This document shows, piece after piece, positions 30,107-40,854 of a stretch of DNA of 64,000 nucleotides. Each line of letters starts with the position of its first letter. The first letter of the stretch is position 1. The DNA is from Lactarius indigo (taxonomy: Eukaryota; Basidiomycota; Agaricomycetes; Russulales; Russulaceae): positions 558,001-622,000 of the forward strand of contig JAFKAC010000027.1 of NCBI GenBank assembly GCA_025766275.1. The letters run 5' to 3'. A program made the position numbers and the translations under genes. A model generated the notes under the pieces. That model worked only from the letters and a program-made list of their open reading frames with translations. It was not told where the DNA came from and made no database searches.

Positions 30107-31759
30107 TTAGCAGATGATGCGATAGAGATGACCGTCTGTAAAACTATTTACAAAAAATACGTTGGCCGAGTCGAGCACTGTATTGCTCGTCCACTCCTGT
30201 GGTGCAATCGCTCCGAATTTAGGTATGAGGTGTACACTCCTCCAAATATTTGCAAGTGGGATGATACTGCACACCCTTCCGCCGCCTCTGTCCTTCATAG
30301 GCGAGATCTTGAATAAGTGACTATTTGGTTCCAGCACTTCGGTAAATGCTGTGTACCATTCAACATACACTAAGTGTTTCAAAACTTCTTTTCCGATTGG
30401 GAAAAGAGTTGAGAGTGACCTTTCAGGGAGGCTAAATACAACGTGAACACAGCCAATGCGATAACCTGTCACAATAAGTATTTTGCTGGTTTCTGAGTCA
30501 CGAAAAGACCCACCAATTGTCCCTGTATCTCCCCCATGTCCTTCATTAATAAGTGCCGTATCGAAACAACATGGTATACGACGACCGCGAACATCAATCC
30601 TTTGGGGGTAGGCATGAATAGAGTCTACTGTCTGAGTTAGACCGGTGTAGGGCTCTGTACGGAGATATTTGATCCTGTGCCAGACTGGGAGGTATCGAAA
30701 GGAAAAATGTACATCCCAAAGACTGCGCTCAACTTGCGCTGTTGTCAGATGTGGCGAGTTGGAAAGTACAGTGTAGCGTCGCAATGCAGTACGAAAATGT
30801 TCAGCACCGTACTTGGTCTCAAGGGTGTCCAGGGAGACATTCTTAGCAGACAGGTACTTTGACATGTGCAATTTGCAGTCGAGTTCGAGCCCGGGTGGTA
30901 GCCATTTGCGGGGAGCTACCACAATTGGCGAACCTTCAAGCCGCCATTGAACAAGACAGTTGTGCTGATGGATCTTCTCTTTACGCTCCAGCCAGGTCGT
31001 CATTTGTGAGAACTCGTCCTTGTGATTAGTTGCGGCATATGCGTCCTTTGCCAAATCGATATGTAGCCGCTCTGTGTTTTCGGTGTTGAAATTGTCCACG
31101 GTGCCATAAAGCTTGATGAGATCGACGTAGTGGCTTGCAAAATGGAGCTTAGGGATATTGAAGTGTTCACGAATACCAAGATCAACAAATATGGACTTGT
31201 TTTCATGAAATCGCAACAACGCGTCTTCCAGGAGCTCTAGTGTTTCACCTGTGTGTATCGGGTACTGCGCGATAAATGCAAAGTCCATAAGTGCCCGGAC
31301 CGCCCGGAGAAGACGTGAATTTGAAAATCCTTGAGCGAGGGGTACATCCATGACAAGCACGAGGAGGATTCGGCACATTTGGTTGTGTTCCTTGCCGGTA
31401 ACACGGGAGAGCGTGGAGATACCTTTAGTGAAGGAGCAAAGGTTATGATTTGGTGGCAAACGGGAGAGCGTGGGGATACCTTTAGTGAAGGAGCAAAGGT
31501 TATGATTTGGTGGCAAACGGCGACACCTCGCGTCCACCTCCTCAGCCCCAATTGCTTTGGTGATCCAACGAATGATATGTTTGACGGTTCCCTGATAAAT
31601 CTGATGCAAGAGATCCGGGGTTATGGAACGGAAGATATGGGCGTACGGGAGGTCTTTCCAAAATGGATCAACAATGGGCTTGATCCTGGCCGAAGAACAT
31701 GCACGAAGAAAGTCGGCTGGGTCCTGTTCAAAACTGTCTATTATATTGAGGACCGAACC
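30107..31759 (-). CDS. Plavaka transposase exon 2, C-terminal piece
   Basis: About 550 codons from the copia-2 target site to the stop at 30107. Holds the conserved His/Glu motifs (LHFASHYVDL, NTENTERLHID) and the tandem 19-residue duplication RLPPNHNLCSFTKGI. Confidence 0.88.
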   Translation of the reverse strand, partial: GSVLNIIDSFEQDPADFLRACSSARIKPIVDPFWKDLPYAHIFRSITPDLLHQIYQGTVKHIIRWITKAIGAEEVDARCRRLPPNHNLCSFTKGIPTLSRLPPNHNLCSFTKGISTLSRVTGKEHNQMCRILLVLVMDVPLAQGFSNSRLLRAVRALMDFAFIAQYPIHTGETLELLEDALLRFHENKSIFVDLGIREHFNIPKLHFASHYVDLIKLYGTVDNFNTENTERLHIDLAKDAYAATNHKDEFSQMTTWLERKEKIHQHNCLVQWRLEGSPIVVAPRKWLPPGLELDCKLHMSKYLSAKNVSLDTLETKYGAEHFRTALRRYTVLSNSPHLTTAQVERSLWDVHFSFRYLPVWHRIKYLRTEPYTGLTQTVDSIHAYPQRIDVRGRRIPCCFDTALINEGHGGDTGTIGGSFRDSETSKILIVTGYRIGCVHVVFSLPERSLSTLFPIGKEVLKHLVYVEWYTAFTEVLEPNSHLFKISPMKDRGGGRVCSIIPLANIWRSVHLIPKFGAIAPQEWTSNTVLDSANVFFVNSFTDGHLYRIIC

Positions 31760-34700
31760 TGATGAACAGCACACATGAAGATGATACTCACAGTGACAAG
31801 AAGACTGTGGTGAGATATCAAAGGTGGCTGAAGGGCAGCAACAGGGGGGAAGTCAAGCAGAGTGAAGCAGAGGTTGTCTGGCACACAAGCAGTGAGAACT
31901 GATATTGGTTACATTGAAGAGAATGGAGCTTACCTGGCACACAAGCAGTGAGAACTGATGTGGACCAGGAGCGTACATGGTACTCTACTTATACACTTTC
32001 TGGTAGTGACACTGTACAAGGGATGTAACACTGAGTCACGTAGTACAAGGAAGTATTGTTCTACGAACGGACAAAGGAGTGGATGTTCTGAGAACAAGGA
32101 AAGAAACAATAAGGAGAGTCCAGAAGCAAATGATATCATAGTGACATCATAATAAGGATAAAGCTAAGTACGGAACAAAGGAAAGTACAAAGGCGTTATG
32201 CAACGCAGAGTCCATATGTATGATGTCATTAGAAGTACAGTGATGTCATAGATGACGCAATGGTAAGTCCAGATTGTACAGATCAATCAGTATCTAATCT
32301 ACAAGTCCTGTATATCTAATCTAAAGCAGTCCATGCTGCAAGTCCGGTCCGTACGAGCCACTAAGTGCGCAAGGGTCACTTATCAACATCTCCCTGTGAT
32401 CTACAATCTAAGTACATAAGAGTCCCATGTCATCATTGTGCTTCTGCAGCAGGGCACGCGGTAGTGACTTTGTAAAGCCGTCCGCAACCATATCTACAGT
32501 AGGAGTTCTAATGAGGGTGATGGTCCCCTTTTCGATGTACTCCCTAATGACATGATGCCGTATGGCAATGTGCTTAGACCGTCTCCCAGTGACAGGGTTC
32601 AAGGCCAAGTCAATGGCACCCTTATTGTCACCATGTAGTGGGATGGGGTCGTTGACCTCGTACCCGAGTTCCGTGAGGAAGCTCTGATACCACGCAGCTT
32701 GGTTAGCCGCGTCAGTCATGGCCATGTATTCTGCTTCCATTGTGTTTTGGGCAACAGTCTTTTGCTTGCGCGAAGACCAGCTTATTGCACCGTTAGCTAG
32801 TAAGAACACATAACCAGAGGTGGAGTGGCGGTCATCAGTCTGATCAGCCAGACTGGAATCGGTGTAGCCATGAAGGCCATCGCCATTGGCGCCATCATAG
32901 ACAATATGCATATCCATGGTTCCCACTAGGTAGGACAGGACATACTGCGCAAGTCGCAGATGTTGTGGTGAGGGATTCGCTGCGTACTGCGCCAAACATG
33001 ACACAGCGAAAGAGATATCTGGCCTAGTGCCAATCTGCACATAAAGCAGACTCCCAATAAGAGATTGGTAGTGAGAGATATCTGAGGCAGTTGCCTGCGA
33101 CGTATTTTTAACCAGGTGCTCGTCAGCACCAGCGGGCAAGGGTGTGTTGTGTGGTGTGGCATCAGACATGCCAAAGCGTTCAAGGACATCCTTGATGTAG
33201 CCAGACTGATCTATTTCGATGCGTCTAAGGGAGCGGTCGCACACAATGCGCATACCAAGATAAGACTCTATCTCCCCGAGATCTGTCATCTCATAGCGTT
33301 CAGACAAATCCGACTTCAAACGCTTGATACCACTCAGTGAGGGACCCAGTATAGTGATGTCGTCAACGTAGACAATAACGAAGAGTGGATCATACCCCTC
33401 CCGTTGAGGCATCACATATATGCCAGCATCAGCAAACGTCCGCTTAAAGCTGAGTGTAGTGAGCACTCCATGGAATTGTAAGTTCCATGCGCAGGAGGCC
33501 TGTTTGAGACCATAGATCGCCTTAACTAGGCGACACACCTTCGTCTCAGAGCCAGTGACAGTGAAACCTTGTGGCTGCTCCATGTATATCTCCTCGTCAA
33601 GCACGCCATTGAGAAAAGCAGACTTAACATCCATCTGATGGATGTGCCAGTCCTCCAGCGCGGCCAACGCCAGAAGTAAACGTAGCGACTCAAATCGTGC
33701 GACGGGAGAGAAGGTTTCATCAAAATCTACGCCAGGGATCTGCGTGAATCCCTTAGCCACCAAGCGAGCTCTGTAGCGGCCATCCGCTTTGAGCTTAAAG
33801 ACCCATTTGGATTTTACTGCCTTGCGATTAGGCGGGAGATCCACTAACTCCCAAGTCCCATTCTTAGCTAGGGCGTCCATTTCATACTGACACGCCTTAG
33901 TCCACTCATCTGCAGCTGCAGACCGCATGGCCTCTGCATAGGTTGCAGGGTCTCGGCCCACAAAGGCAGCAGCCAATAACTCCGCATACCCCAGACGCCT
34001 GCCACGCCATGCCGCATTGTCCGCATTGAAGTAACGTGGATTAGGGACAGGGGCACGAGCACTGCGCCTTGGTGCATTGTCCATCTCGCGCAACAGCTGA
34101 CTACGCTGTGCACGATCCTCAAATCCCCCAGGCATTTCTGGTGAGGGAGGAGGGACATGGCGCATAATGCGCGTTGCACTAGGATGCGGTGGGGGTGAAG
34201 TGGGAGTGTTCTGCTCACGTTTAGGTGTGGTGGGCAGGGCTGGCAAAGCAGGTGGTGGAGTGGTGGGGCGTGGTTGGACTTGTGGGGGGTCTAGGAGCTT
34301 TTCAACATCCTCCTCCTCACTACTACTGGAGTGTGCAGGGGAGGGGGCTCGTATTGGTGGTAACGCCGGCAGGTGAGGCACGGCAGTCACTGTTGTGCTA
34401 GGCACGACTGGTGGTGAAGGTGTGGGGTGTGTCTCAACACCCTGGAGGGACGGAAAGCTACTCTCGTTGAATGTCACATCCCTGGACACTCGAACGGAGC
34501 GGGTTGAGCGGTCCCAGAGCTTATAGCCCTTAGATTCGGGCTCAAACCCGATAAGCGTGACCTCAATGGCCTTTGCATCTAATTTGCGATGCTTATCAGC
34601 GGGTACATGCATGTACCCCTTGCATCCAAAGACGCGAAGATGTGAGACATCGGGCACTTTGCCAGAGTGCCAGAGCTCATAGGGAGTGCGCCACTTAAGT

Positions 34701-37700
34701 CCATGGACTGGAGAGCAGTTATAGATGTGCACAGCTGCGCACACCGCATGCTCCCAGAAGCCTTTAGACATGCCAGCTGTGTGGAGCATGGACATTGCCT
34801 TATCCATAATGGTGCGGTTAAACCGCTCGGCTTTCCCGTTGGACTGTGGTGAACCCGGCATCGTGAGGTGATGCTCTATCCCTTTCTGCTTAAGAATGTC
34901 CTGCGTGATACTCGACATGTATTCGCCACCGCGGTCAGAGTGCAGAGCGCGCAGTTTATGGCCAGACTGGGTTTCACCCCAAGCCAAATACATCTGCAGT
35001 GACTTAGCAAACTGGTCCTTCGACTTAAGGAAGTGGACCACAGTGAACTTAGTGTGGTTGTCTATGAAGGTGGCTGTATACGTCAAGCCTTGCAGGGACT
35101 GAGTTTGCATAGGACCGGCGAGGTCACTGTGCACAATCTCAAATTGACGAGTTGTCCTCTTGGTGGAGGACGCAGAAAAGGGTTGGCGAGTGGATTTACC
35201 CATCTCGCACCCACGGCAGACTGTGTGGGCCGTGGTGGAGCTATCTATGTCCATGCCAGTAGTGGCAGAGGGACCATGCGCCTTCAGCGCCGCAGAGGAA
35301 ATGTGTCCCATGCGTTGATGCCAGATATCAAGTGTGGCAGCACTTGATTTTGTGTGGGCGTTGAGGCCGACGCTAGCTGCATCCAACCAGTAAAGGTTGT
35401 CCTCAAGGTAGCCTTTAGCCACACACTTTTGGTTGACAGATATTTTGAATGAGCCACTGTCAAAAGCAATCTCAGCACCCTTTTGTGCTAGGGCGCGCGT
35501 CGACAAGAAGCGCGTCTTCACCTGTGGTAGGTGTAGCACATTACTGAGGGTGATAGAGATACCCTGGCTCGTTGTAAAGACGACAGACCCGACACCCACT
35601 TGGTCTATAGTGGACTTATCACCCAGGCGTACAGTGCCTTTGGTTGGGGTGTAGTCCTTGAAGTCAGACCGATGTGGGGTGATGTGGTGAGTGGCACCAC
35701 TGTCCATCATCCAACACACACGCGAGGCAGCATACAAGGCAACACCAATTGATTCAGAGGCCCAATCTATCTTGGGCTCTACGACCTCCGTGATAGAGGC
35801 AGTGGTAGGTACTAGGATATGACTATTGGCAGCCTTGTTGCCTGCTTTCTCCTTCTCCTTTGCGTCAGCCTCATCCTTCTTCCTCTTCCTGCAGTCAGGC
35901 TTGATATGGCCCTTTTTGTTGCAGTAGTGGCAAGTAAGACCGGAGTGGTCCTTCTTGCCCTTCTTGCCCGTCGACTTGACGGGGGCCACCTTGTTGAGGG
36001 AGGAGCCAGAGGGCCCGGAGCGGCGAGCTTCTTCTGACACTATGCGCGCTATGATCTCAGTGTGCTTGAGTGCAGATGGGGCCCCACTGGCGAGGATGGT
36101 AGAGGCCAACACCTCATAAGAGGGTGGTAGTGCGTGGAGGAGAATGAGACAGAATTGAGTGTCAGTGACACCCATCTGTGCGTTGGAAAGGGCAACCCGC
36201 AGCTCATTGAGCTTGGCCAATTGAGAGGCCATGGGTGCGGAGTCGTCAAGGCGGGCTTGAGTTAGCTGGATCCACAGATTGAAGATAGTGGTGCTACCTG
36301 AAGCACCAGCGTATACGTCTCTGAGCTTGTCCCACTTGGCTTTGAAGGTGGGATAGGCGGTGTTGTCGGCAACGAGGGAGTAGACGTCAGGTTTGAGGTA
36401 AAGGCGGAGATACGCCTTCGCCCGACGCTGTACTGAGTCCCATTCGTCTTGAGGGACGTCAACTGGTCCATGGTGGAGGGTGAACACATCCTCTGCTTCA
36501 TGCAGCGTGAGGATGGCTTCAATCGTCCCAGACCACTCATTCCAGTGAGTGCCGTCGAACTGTTCAAGGCGAATGCCAGAAGGCATGCCGAACGTTGCGC
36601 CATAGGCAGCAGAGATACGAGCAGAGGGTGAGGATCCAGTGGGGGGAAGCGTAGAGCCCCCCGCAGTAGCAGTAGCACCGGCAGCAGCGCCAGTGGGAGA
36701 TGGTGCGCGAGAAGACATTGGGATGATTTAATCTATCGCCGAGGAGCAGTCAGCAATAGTGCTTCATAGTTTGCAAGACAAAGATAGAGGGGATACCACT
36801 CCTGTCTGTGATTCTGTAAGGCCAGAACGCTAACGCGTCCTGCCTCCTGATAGTATGCCAGTGATACAAGGGCTAGGCCCAGGTTGGAAGAATCCCTTTG
36901 CCATACCATGAGCTAGCTGCCAGCCAGGATGTGTCTAAGACACAGCTCAAATGGTTTGCGTCAGGGGGAAGGTGAAGGGAATGCTTTCAGAGCCCAAGGC
37001 TGTCTACCTCAGCCTCCTCGGCCTGTTGGTTGCCTCATCGCCACAAGTGGCTTTACTGAATCCTTTCCCATTGCCGCTACAAGGCAGGTATCTGGTTGCA
37101 GAACACCATAGTGGTGAACACCCCCCAGAGCCTGAACCAGGTTTTACACTCCCATGGTGAGGAGATCCTGCACCCAGTGTGGAGCACCAGAGACAGCTGG
37201 CGCTAAGCTCCACAATACACAGCCCAGTGGGCCATGCACGCCTGGATATTTTGAAGTTAAGGGGCTACCAGACCCAGTCTCCTTGCGCATAGCGCAGGGG
37301 CTAGGAAAACAGTAGGGGTGAAAGTAGGACTACTGGGCAGTACATGTACAGGAGGTTCCTCAGCAGAGACAAGTGGCGCCCCACTGCTCTCTGCCTTGGG
37401 CAAGGCTGGTAAGGCCCCAGACAGACCTTAGCCTGGTGTATCCTCCTAGGAAGACAGTGACCAGCCAAGTGGAGTGGCTAGGGCACCAGGGCCCATAACC
37501 TGATGAACAGCACACATGAAGATGATACTCACAGTGACAAGAAGACTGTGGTGAGATATCAAAGGTGGCTGAAAGGCAGCAACAGGGGGGAAGTCAAGCA
37601 GAGTGAAGCAGAGGTTGTCTGGCACACAAGCAGTGAGAACTGATGTTGGTTACATTGAAGAGAATGGAGCTTACCTGGCACACAAGCAGTGAGAACTGAT

Positions 37701-40606
37701 GTGGACCAGGAGCGTACATGGTACTCTACTTATACACTTTCTGGTAGTGACACTGTACAAGGGATGTAACACTGAGTCACGTAGTACAAGGAAGTATTGT
37801 TCTACGAATGGACAAAGGAGTGGATGTTCTGAGAACAAGGAAAGAAACAATAAGGAGAGTCCAGAAGCAAATGATATCATAGTGACATCATAATAAGGAT
37901 AAAGCTAAGTACAGAACAAAGGAAAGTACAAAGGCGTTATGCAACGCAGAGTCCATATGTATGATGTCATTAGAAGTACAGTGATGTCATAGATGACGCA
38001 ATGGTAAGTCCAGATTGTACAGATCAATCAGTATCTAATCTACAAGTCCTGTATATCTAATCTAAAGCAGTCCATGCTGCAAGTCCAGTCCGTACAAGCC
38101 GCTAAGTGCACAAGGGTCACTTATCAACAGAACCCAGATCCCGAAGATGAGTGGTATCCTGTGAATCGTAATCCCCGAGTTTGTCGTGGTCGACATCACA
38201 AGTGGGACATCGACCTGTAATAGAACCTGTTGAAAGGATTTGCTCAGGGTAATCGCCAATAAATGCGGCGAAAAGAGGGTGATTTCGATGGAGACGCCCA
38301 TCGCCGCGCGCCATGTAAACCCCAGTCTTTCCAGCAGCCTCCAGTGGCGCCAAGATCTTACGCATGCACGAGTGGTATAGATTCGCAACAAGTCGTCGAC
38401 GCTGGGCCTTGTTATGCACATGATCTAAATGCGTGGTCGGCAGGTAGGCAAGGAGAATATACGCGTGCATCGAGGGCTTTCGGCGGATCTCTTTTGGGAT
38501 ATTACCGATGGTCATATAAAGTGGATACGCGCTTTTGTTCCGAAACGTGGTAAGCAATGTCTTGTCTGACGAAAGTAAAACTGGTACGATCGTAGCATGT
38601 CACGAACCCCCTACTACTTTTCCCTTCTTGTCCTTATCTGATCCATCTCCTTTCCTGACTGTTACCTTTCTTGAACCTATGCTTCCCCCTTATCTGATCA
38701 TTCTAGCACCTTCTGTGCTATTCCTGTCCACCCTTCTTCTGCCTTGCTGGCATGACACCATCTTGCACGATGTTGACACCATCTTGCCAGCACATTATTC
38801 TATCTATAGCAACCAGTAGCATTATGCGCTCAGGCGCAATCCTGTACTATATAAGAAACCCTGTAGTGCGCCTTAGCTCCTTAGCTTTGGCTTAATCAAC
38901 TATCTGCGTTGTATCTCCCATTGACTCCTTGAGTGCCTCAGTTCCTTCAGCACTCAAGCCCTTGACCCAGAACCTCTGACCCTTGACCCTTATCCCCTTT
39001 GGGTCATTCCCCTCTCAGCCTCTGTGCAGGCTTCCCCTTGACTTTGCTCCCACCCTCTTCCTGTCTTACTGGTCAGCCCAGTGACACGTGACCTTTGGAC
39101 TTAGGCCACCGCACTCGTCCATTGTTAACAGACTCAGTCACCTTAGCGCAAGGGGCTGTTACAGAAGGACCTTCCCACCTCGGTATAGGGGGATCGCCAC
39201 AGACTCAGCTACCTTAGTGCAGGAGCTGTTACAGAGGACCTTAGGAGTCGTTGCACATAGTGCCGATCCGACTTGGCTGTCGACTGCCACGTGACAGGAA
39301 GCCATTACAGAAGACCACGCCCCCGCAGAGGCGTGACATAGCACCTGGACGCTCGGTTTCAAGTGCTTCCTACAATCCATTTAGTTCGATTCTAGGCACG
39401 AGAAAATATCAGACGCACCTGTGTAGACCACCACCATTTTCCCGTATGCATATCATGATACATTCGTGTATCTTTGTTATCGTCCGTGTAGTGTTTCTCT
39501 GGGGAAAAGCGAAGATACGGCGTGAAGTTGGGATCCCCAAAAAGGGATCTGATGCATTCGATAACGTCCCGGTAATAAACTTCACACACTTTGGAACTGA
39601 CCATGACCACGTGGCGTTGAAAGCAAGGACGACCCAGAAGTTGACTATCGATGATCCCATCTAGCTCCTTTGTATTCTTGAAAGACAATCCGAGCCTTTC
39701 CATTACCTTAGGAGGCATGGTGAGTACGTTCTGTATTTCATTTGACTGAGCTCCACTCACCCCTTCAATACTCATTAGCTCGTTAAAAGCCGTTGATCCC
39801 AGTCCCCTTAACTTCGCCCACCGGGCAATCTCCCACTCCGTCTTACCCGAAAACGGTGCAAAAGGGTTGTTGGTCCCAAGAGCTGGTGCTGCTTCCATAT
39901 CGGTGTTATCACTGACCGTGTGCGAACATCCAGATATCCCAGAGAATTTGACAACAAACGGGTCGTTCTTCAGAGGTTGCTCATATCCACCTCCCAGTCG
40001 AAAAGCACACGCCGATTCTTCTGGTAAGTCCTCAGGCTCCTTCTCATTTGGATTGGTCCTTGTCTCTACAGGTACCAGTGGTCGAGGTGGTTCGGGACGA
40101 TATTCGTCTTCAGCGAGCGAAGCGCCCACCTTGTCTTTGTCTTTGTCTATGTCTTCGTTTTCATCTTTGTCTGGGTCCGAGTCCGAGTCTGAATCCGAGT
40201 CCCCATCTTCGTCCTCTTGTGGTAAGTCCTCAGGTTTGTTCTGATTCGGATTGCCCCTTGCCTCTACAGGTGCTAGTGGTCGAGGTGGTTCGGGGCGATA
40301 TTCGTCTTCGGCGAGTGACATGCCCACGTCCACGTCCACGTCCTCATCCTCGTCTTGGTCTTGGTCCTCGTCTTGGTCTTGGTTTTCACCTTCAAGTTTT
40401 TCTTTGTCTTTTCCATCGTCTTCATCCTCCAAGTTGTCGCCGTCGCCGTTGTTGGCAGCCATGTCATAGTTGTTATTTGGCAGCAGGGCCCCATCATCCA
40501 GCTTGACGCGATACAACTCACATTGTGGGTTGCGACTTTGTTGGATGTGTGGATAGAGCCCGCTGTGCTTAACGATGGCACCGCAGCCCTCACACTGAGT
40601 CGACAT
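30107..40606 (-). CDS. Plavaka-type transposase, interrupted by two LTR insertions
   Basis: Read on minus: exon 1 40606-39419, a 49-nt intron (39418-39370), then one long exon interrupted by a solo LTR (38598-39338) and by copia-2 (31760-38129). Taking one copy of each target duplication, the pieces sum to 1110 codons and stay in frame. The N-terminus has a C2H2-like finger (CEGCGAIVKHSGLYPHI, then C). The acidic region contains a duplicated segment (SLAEDEYRPEPPRPL twice). Core motifs typical of Plavaka follow: LLSSDKTLLTTFRNKSAYPL, IGNIPKEIRRKPS, GRCPTCDVDHDKLGDY, PKLHFASHYVDLIKLYGTVD and TERLHIDLAKDAY. The C-terminus is NVFFVNSFTDGHLY. It is non-functional here only because of the insertions. 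A 57-bp in-frame tandem duplication lies at 31404-31517. Confidence 0.88.
31404..31517. repeat. 57-bp tandem duplication inside the transposase
   Basis: 31404-31460 and 31461-31517 differ by one base, CGGGAGAGCGTGG(A/G)GATACC at the start of each. Being a multiple of three it adds 19 residues without breaking the frame. Confidence 0.9.
31760..32388 (-). repeat. Copia-2 3' LTR
   Basis: On the plus strand runs from TGATGAACAGC to GTCACTTATCAACA. A purine-rich tract (CAGGGAGA on minus, 32389-32396) precedes it on the element's strand. Confidence 0.93.
32408..36718 (-). CDS. gag-pol: Copia-2 Gag-Pol polyprotein
   Basis: 1436 codons, uninterrupted. In order: a Gag domain of the copia (UBN2) type (about 40-230). 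CCHC knuckle CHYCNKKGHIKPDC (about 263). Aspartic protease WMMDSGATHHITPH (about 339). Pre-integrase zinc region (WHQRMGHIS to CRGCEMGKS). Integrase core with HSDLAGP, LHSDRGGEY (about 596) and NGKAERFNRT. Reverse transcriptase with KWVFKLKADGRYRARLVAKG and IVYVDDITILG (about 1118). RNase H with SWSSRKQKTVAQNTMEAEY, and a tail with PVTGRRSKHIAIRHHVIREY. It copies and integrates the element. The frame is intact, so the copy could still be active. Confidence 0.93.
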   Translation of the reverse strand: MSSRAPSPTGAAAGATATAGGSTLPPTGSSPSARISAAYGATFGMPSGIRLEQFDGTHWNEWSGTIEAILTLHEAEDVFTLHHGPVDVPQDEWDSVQRRAKAYLRLYLKPDVYSLVADNTAYPTFKAKWDKLRDVYAGASGSTTIFNLWIQLTQARLDDSAPMASQLAKLNELRVALSNAQMGVTDTQFCLILLHALPPSYEVLASTILASGAPSALKHTEIIARIVSEEARRSGPSGSSLNKVAPVKSTGKKGKKDHSGLTCHYCNKKGHIKPDCRKRKKDEADAKEKEKAGNKAANSHILVPTTASITEVVEPKIDWASESIGVALYAASRVCWMMDSGATHHITPHRSDFKDYTPTKGTVRLGDKSTIDQVGVGSVVFTTSQGISITLSNVLHLPQVKTRFLSTRALAQKGAEIAFDSGSFKISVNQKCVAKGYLEDNLYWLDAASVGLNAHTKSSAATLDIWHQRMGHISSAALKAHGPSATTGMDIDSSTTAHTVCRGCEMGKSTRQPFSASSTKRTTRQFEIVHSDLAGPMQTQSLQGLTYTATFIDNHTKFTVVHFLKSKDQFAKSLQMYLAWGETQSGHKLRALHSDRGGEYMSSITQDILKQKGIEHHLTMPGSPQSNGKAERFNRTIMDKAMSMLHTAGMSKGFWEHAVCAAVHIYNCSPVHGLKWRTPYELWHSGKVPDVSHLRVFGCKGYMHVPADKHRKLDAKAIEVTLIGFEPESKGYKLWDRSTRSVRVSRDVTFNESSFPSLQGVETHPTPSPPVVPSTTVTAVPHLPALPPIRAPSPAHSSSSEEEDVEKLLDPPQVQPRPTTPPPALPALPTTPKREQNTPTSPPPHPSATRIMRHVPPPSPEMPGGFEDRAQRSQLLREMDNAPRRSARAPVPNPRYFNADNAAWRGRRLGYAELLAAAFVGRDPATYAEAMRSAAADEWTKACQYEMDALAKNGTWELVDLPPNRKAVKSKWVFKLKADGRYRARLVAKGFTQIPGVDFDETFSPVARFESLRLLLALAALEDWHIHQMDVKSAFLNGVLDEEIYMEQPQGFTVTGSETKVCRLVKAIYGLKQASCAWNLQFHGVLTTLSFKRTFADAGIYVMPQREGYDPLFVIVYVDDITILGPSLSGIKRLKSDLSERYEMTDLGEIESYLGMRIVCDRSLRRIEIDQSGYIKDVLERFGMSDATPHNTPLPAGADEHLVKNTSQATASDISHYQSLIGSLLYVQIGTRPDISFAVSCLAQYAANPSPQHLRLAQYVLSYLVGTMDMHIVYDGANGDGLHGYTDSSLADQTDDRHSTSGYVFLLANGAISWSSRKQKTVAQNTMEAEYMAMTDAANQAAWYQSFLTELGYEVNDPIPLHGDNKGAIDLALNPVTGRRSKHIAIRHHVIREYIEKGTITLIRTPTVDMVADGFTKSLPRALLQKHNDDMGLLCT
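36719..37485 (-). other. Copia-2 leader
   Basis: Untranslated stretch between primer site and gag-pol. Plus-strand 36990-37036 is about 87% identical by eye (41 of 47, one gap) to the inverse of gypsy leader segment 5818-5865. In both elements the segment has the same orientation relative to transcription. Confidence 0.6.
37487..37500 (-). other. Copia-2 primer-binding site (initiator tRNA-Met internal)
   Basis: On the element's strand GGTTATGGGCCCTG directly follows the 5' LTR. It is complementary to the anticodon stem-loop of initiator tRNA-Met (GGGCCCAUAACC), as in Drosophila copia, which uses a half-tRNA primer. Confidence 0.75.
37501..38129 (-). repeat. Copia-2 5' LTR
   Basis: Second 629-bp copy, adjoining the primer site and followed by target duplication GAACC. 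Confidence 0.93.
38135..38597 (-). CDS. Plavaka transposase exon 2, middle piece
   Basis: Between the solo LTR and copia-2. Encodes VPVLLSSDKTLLTTF to QDTTHLRDLG. The codon run continues across both insertion sites (upstream piece 39344-39369, downstream piece 31759-30107). Confidence 0.85.
38598..39338 (+). repeat. Solo LTR of another family
   Basis: 741 bp, TGTCACGAACC to GCGTGACA, flanked by TAGCA (38593-38597, 39339-39343). TATA-like TACTATATAAG at about 38846. Contains a near-repeat (CAGACTCAGTCACCTTAG at about 39130 and CAGACTCAGCTACCTTAG at about 39199). TGTCACG ends and size suggest a gypsy-type LTR. Inserted in the coding exon of the Plavaka transposase (codon run PGAT). Confidence 0.9.
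39419..40606 (-). CDS. Plavaka transposase exon 1
   Basis: 396 codons. I prefer ATG at 40606-40604 (MSTQCEGCG) to one 66 nt upstream because the finger follows directly. Asp/Glu/Lys-rich tandem segments occupy about 40090-40440. The exon ends GKWWWSTQ before donor GTGCGT. Confidence 0.8.
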
Positions 40607-40854
40607 TTTGGGGGCGATTGGTAGGTTGTTTTTTGGGCAAATTGCGTTTAAACAATGCCACATTTGAAACATTTACAGTTCGGTGCTAAGTCACGGCCAA
40701 CTCAATGCCGTCTGGCACTATATATTCTCTAGTTTGTGTGGCGGTTCATTCCTTTTTTTTTTGTCTTTCACTCACCCCATCTTTCCTTCCTCCTGCACGT
40801 TTACTTGCAAACCCCCTTGTGCTGTACCCTTCCGTCTTGCACCTTTTCTTCACG
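40607..40854. promoter_or_regulatory. Shared divergent promoter region of the Plavaka-like element
   Basis: 248 bp between the start codons of the transposase (-) and the DUF6532 gene (+). TATA-like CACTATATATTC at about 40719 and a pyrimidine-rich stretch at 40750-40790 favour the + gene. The two genes probably share control. Confidence 0.5.

Larger units (their letters stand above)
31760..38129 (-). mobile_element. Ty1/copia retrotransposon copia-2
   Basis: Two 629-bp LTRs (31760-32388, 37501-38129) flanked by GAACC (31755-31759, 38130-38134). Single gag-pol frame on minus. The LTRs differ at eight positions by eye, six of them CpG transitions. Inserted in the Plavaka transposase coding exon, in the same direction as that gene. 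Confidence 0.95.

Noticed and set aside
40048..40506. Plus-strand frames rich in Leu/Val/Ser opposite the transposase
   Set aside because: They are the antisense of the acidic Asp/Glu/Lys repeats in transposase exon 1.
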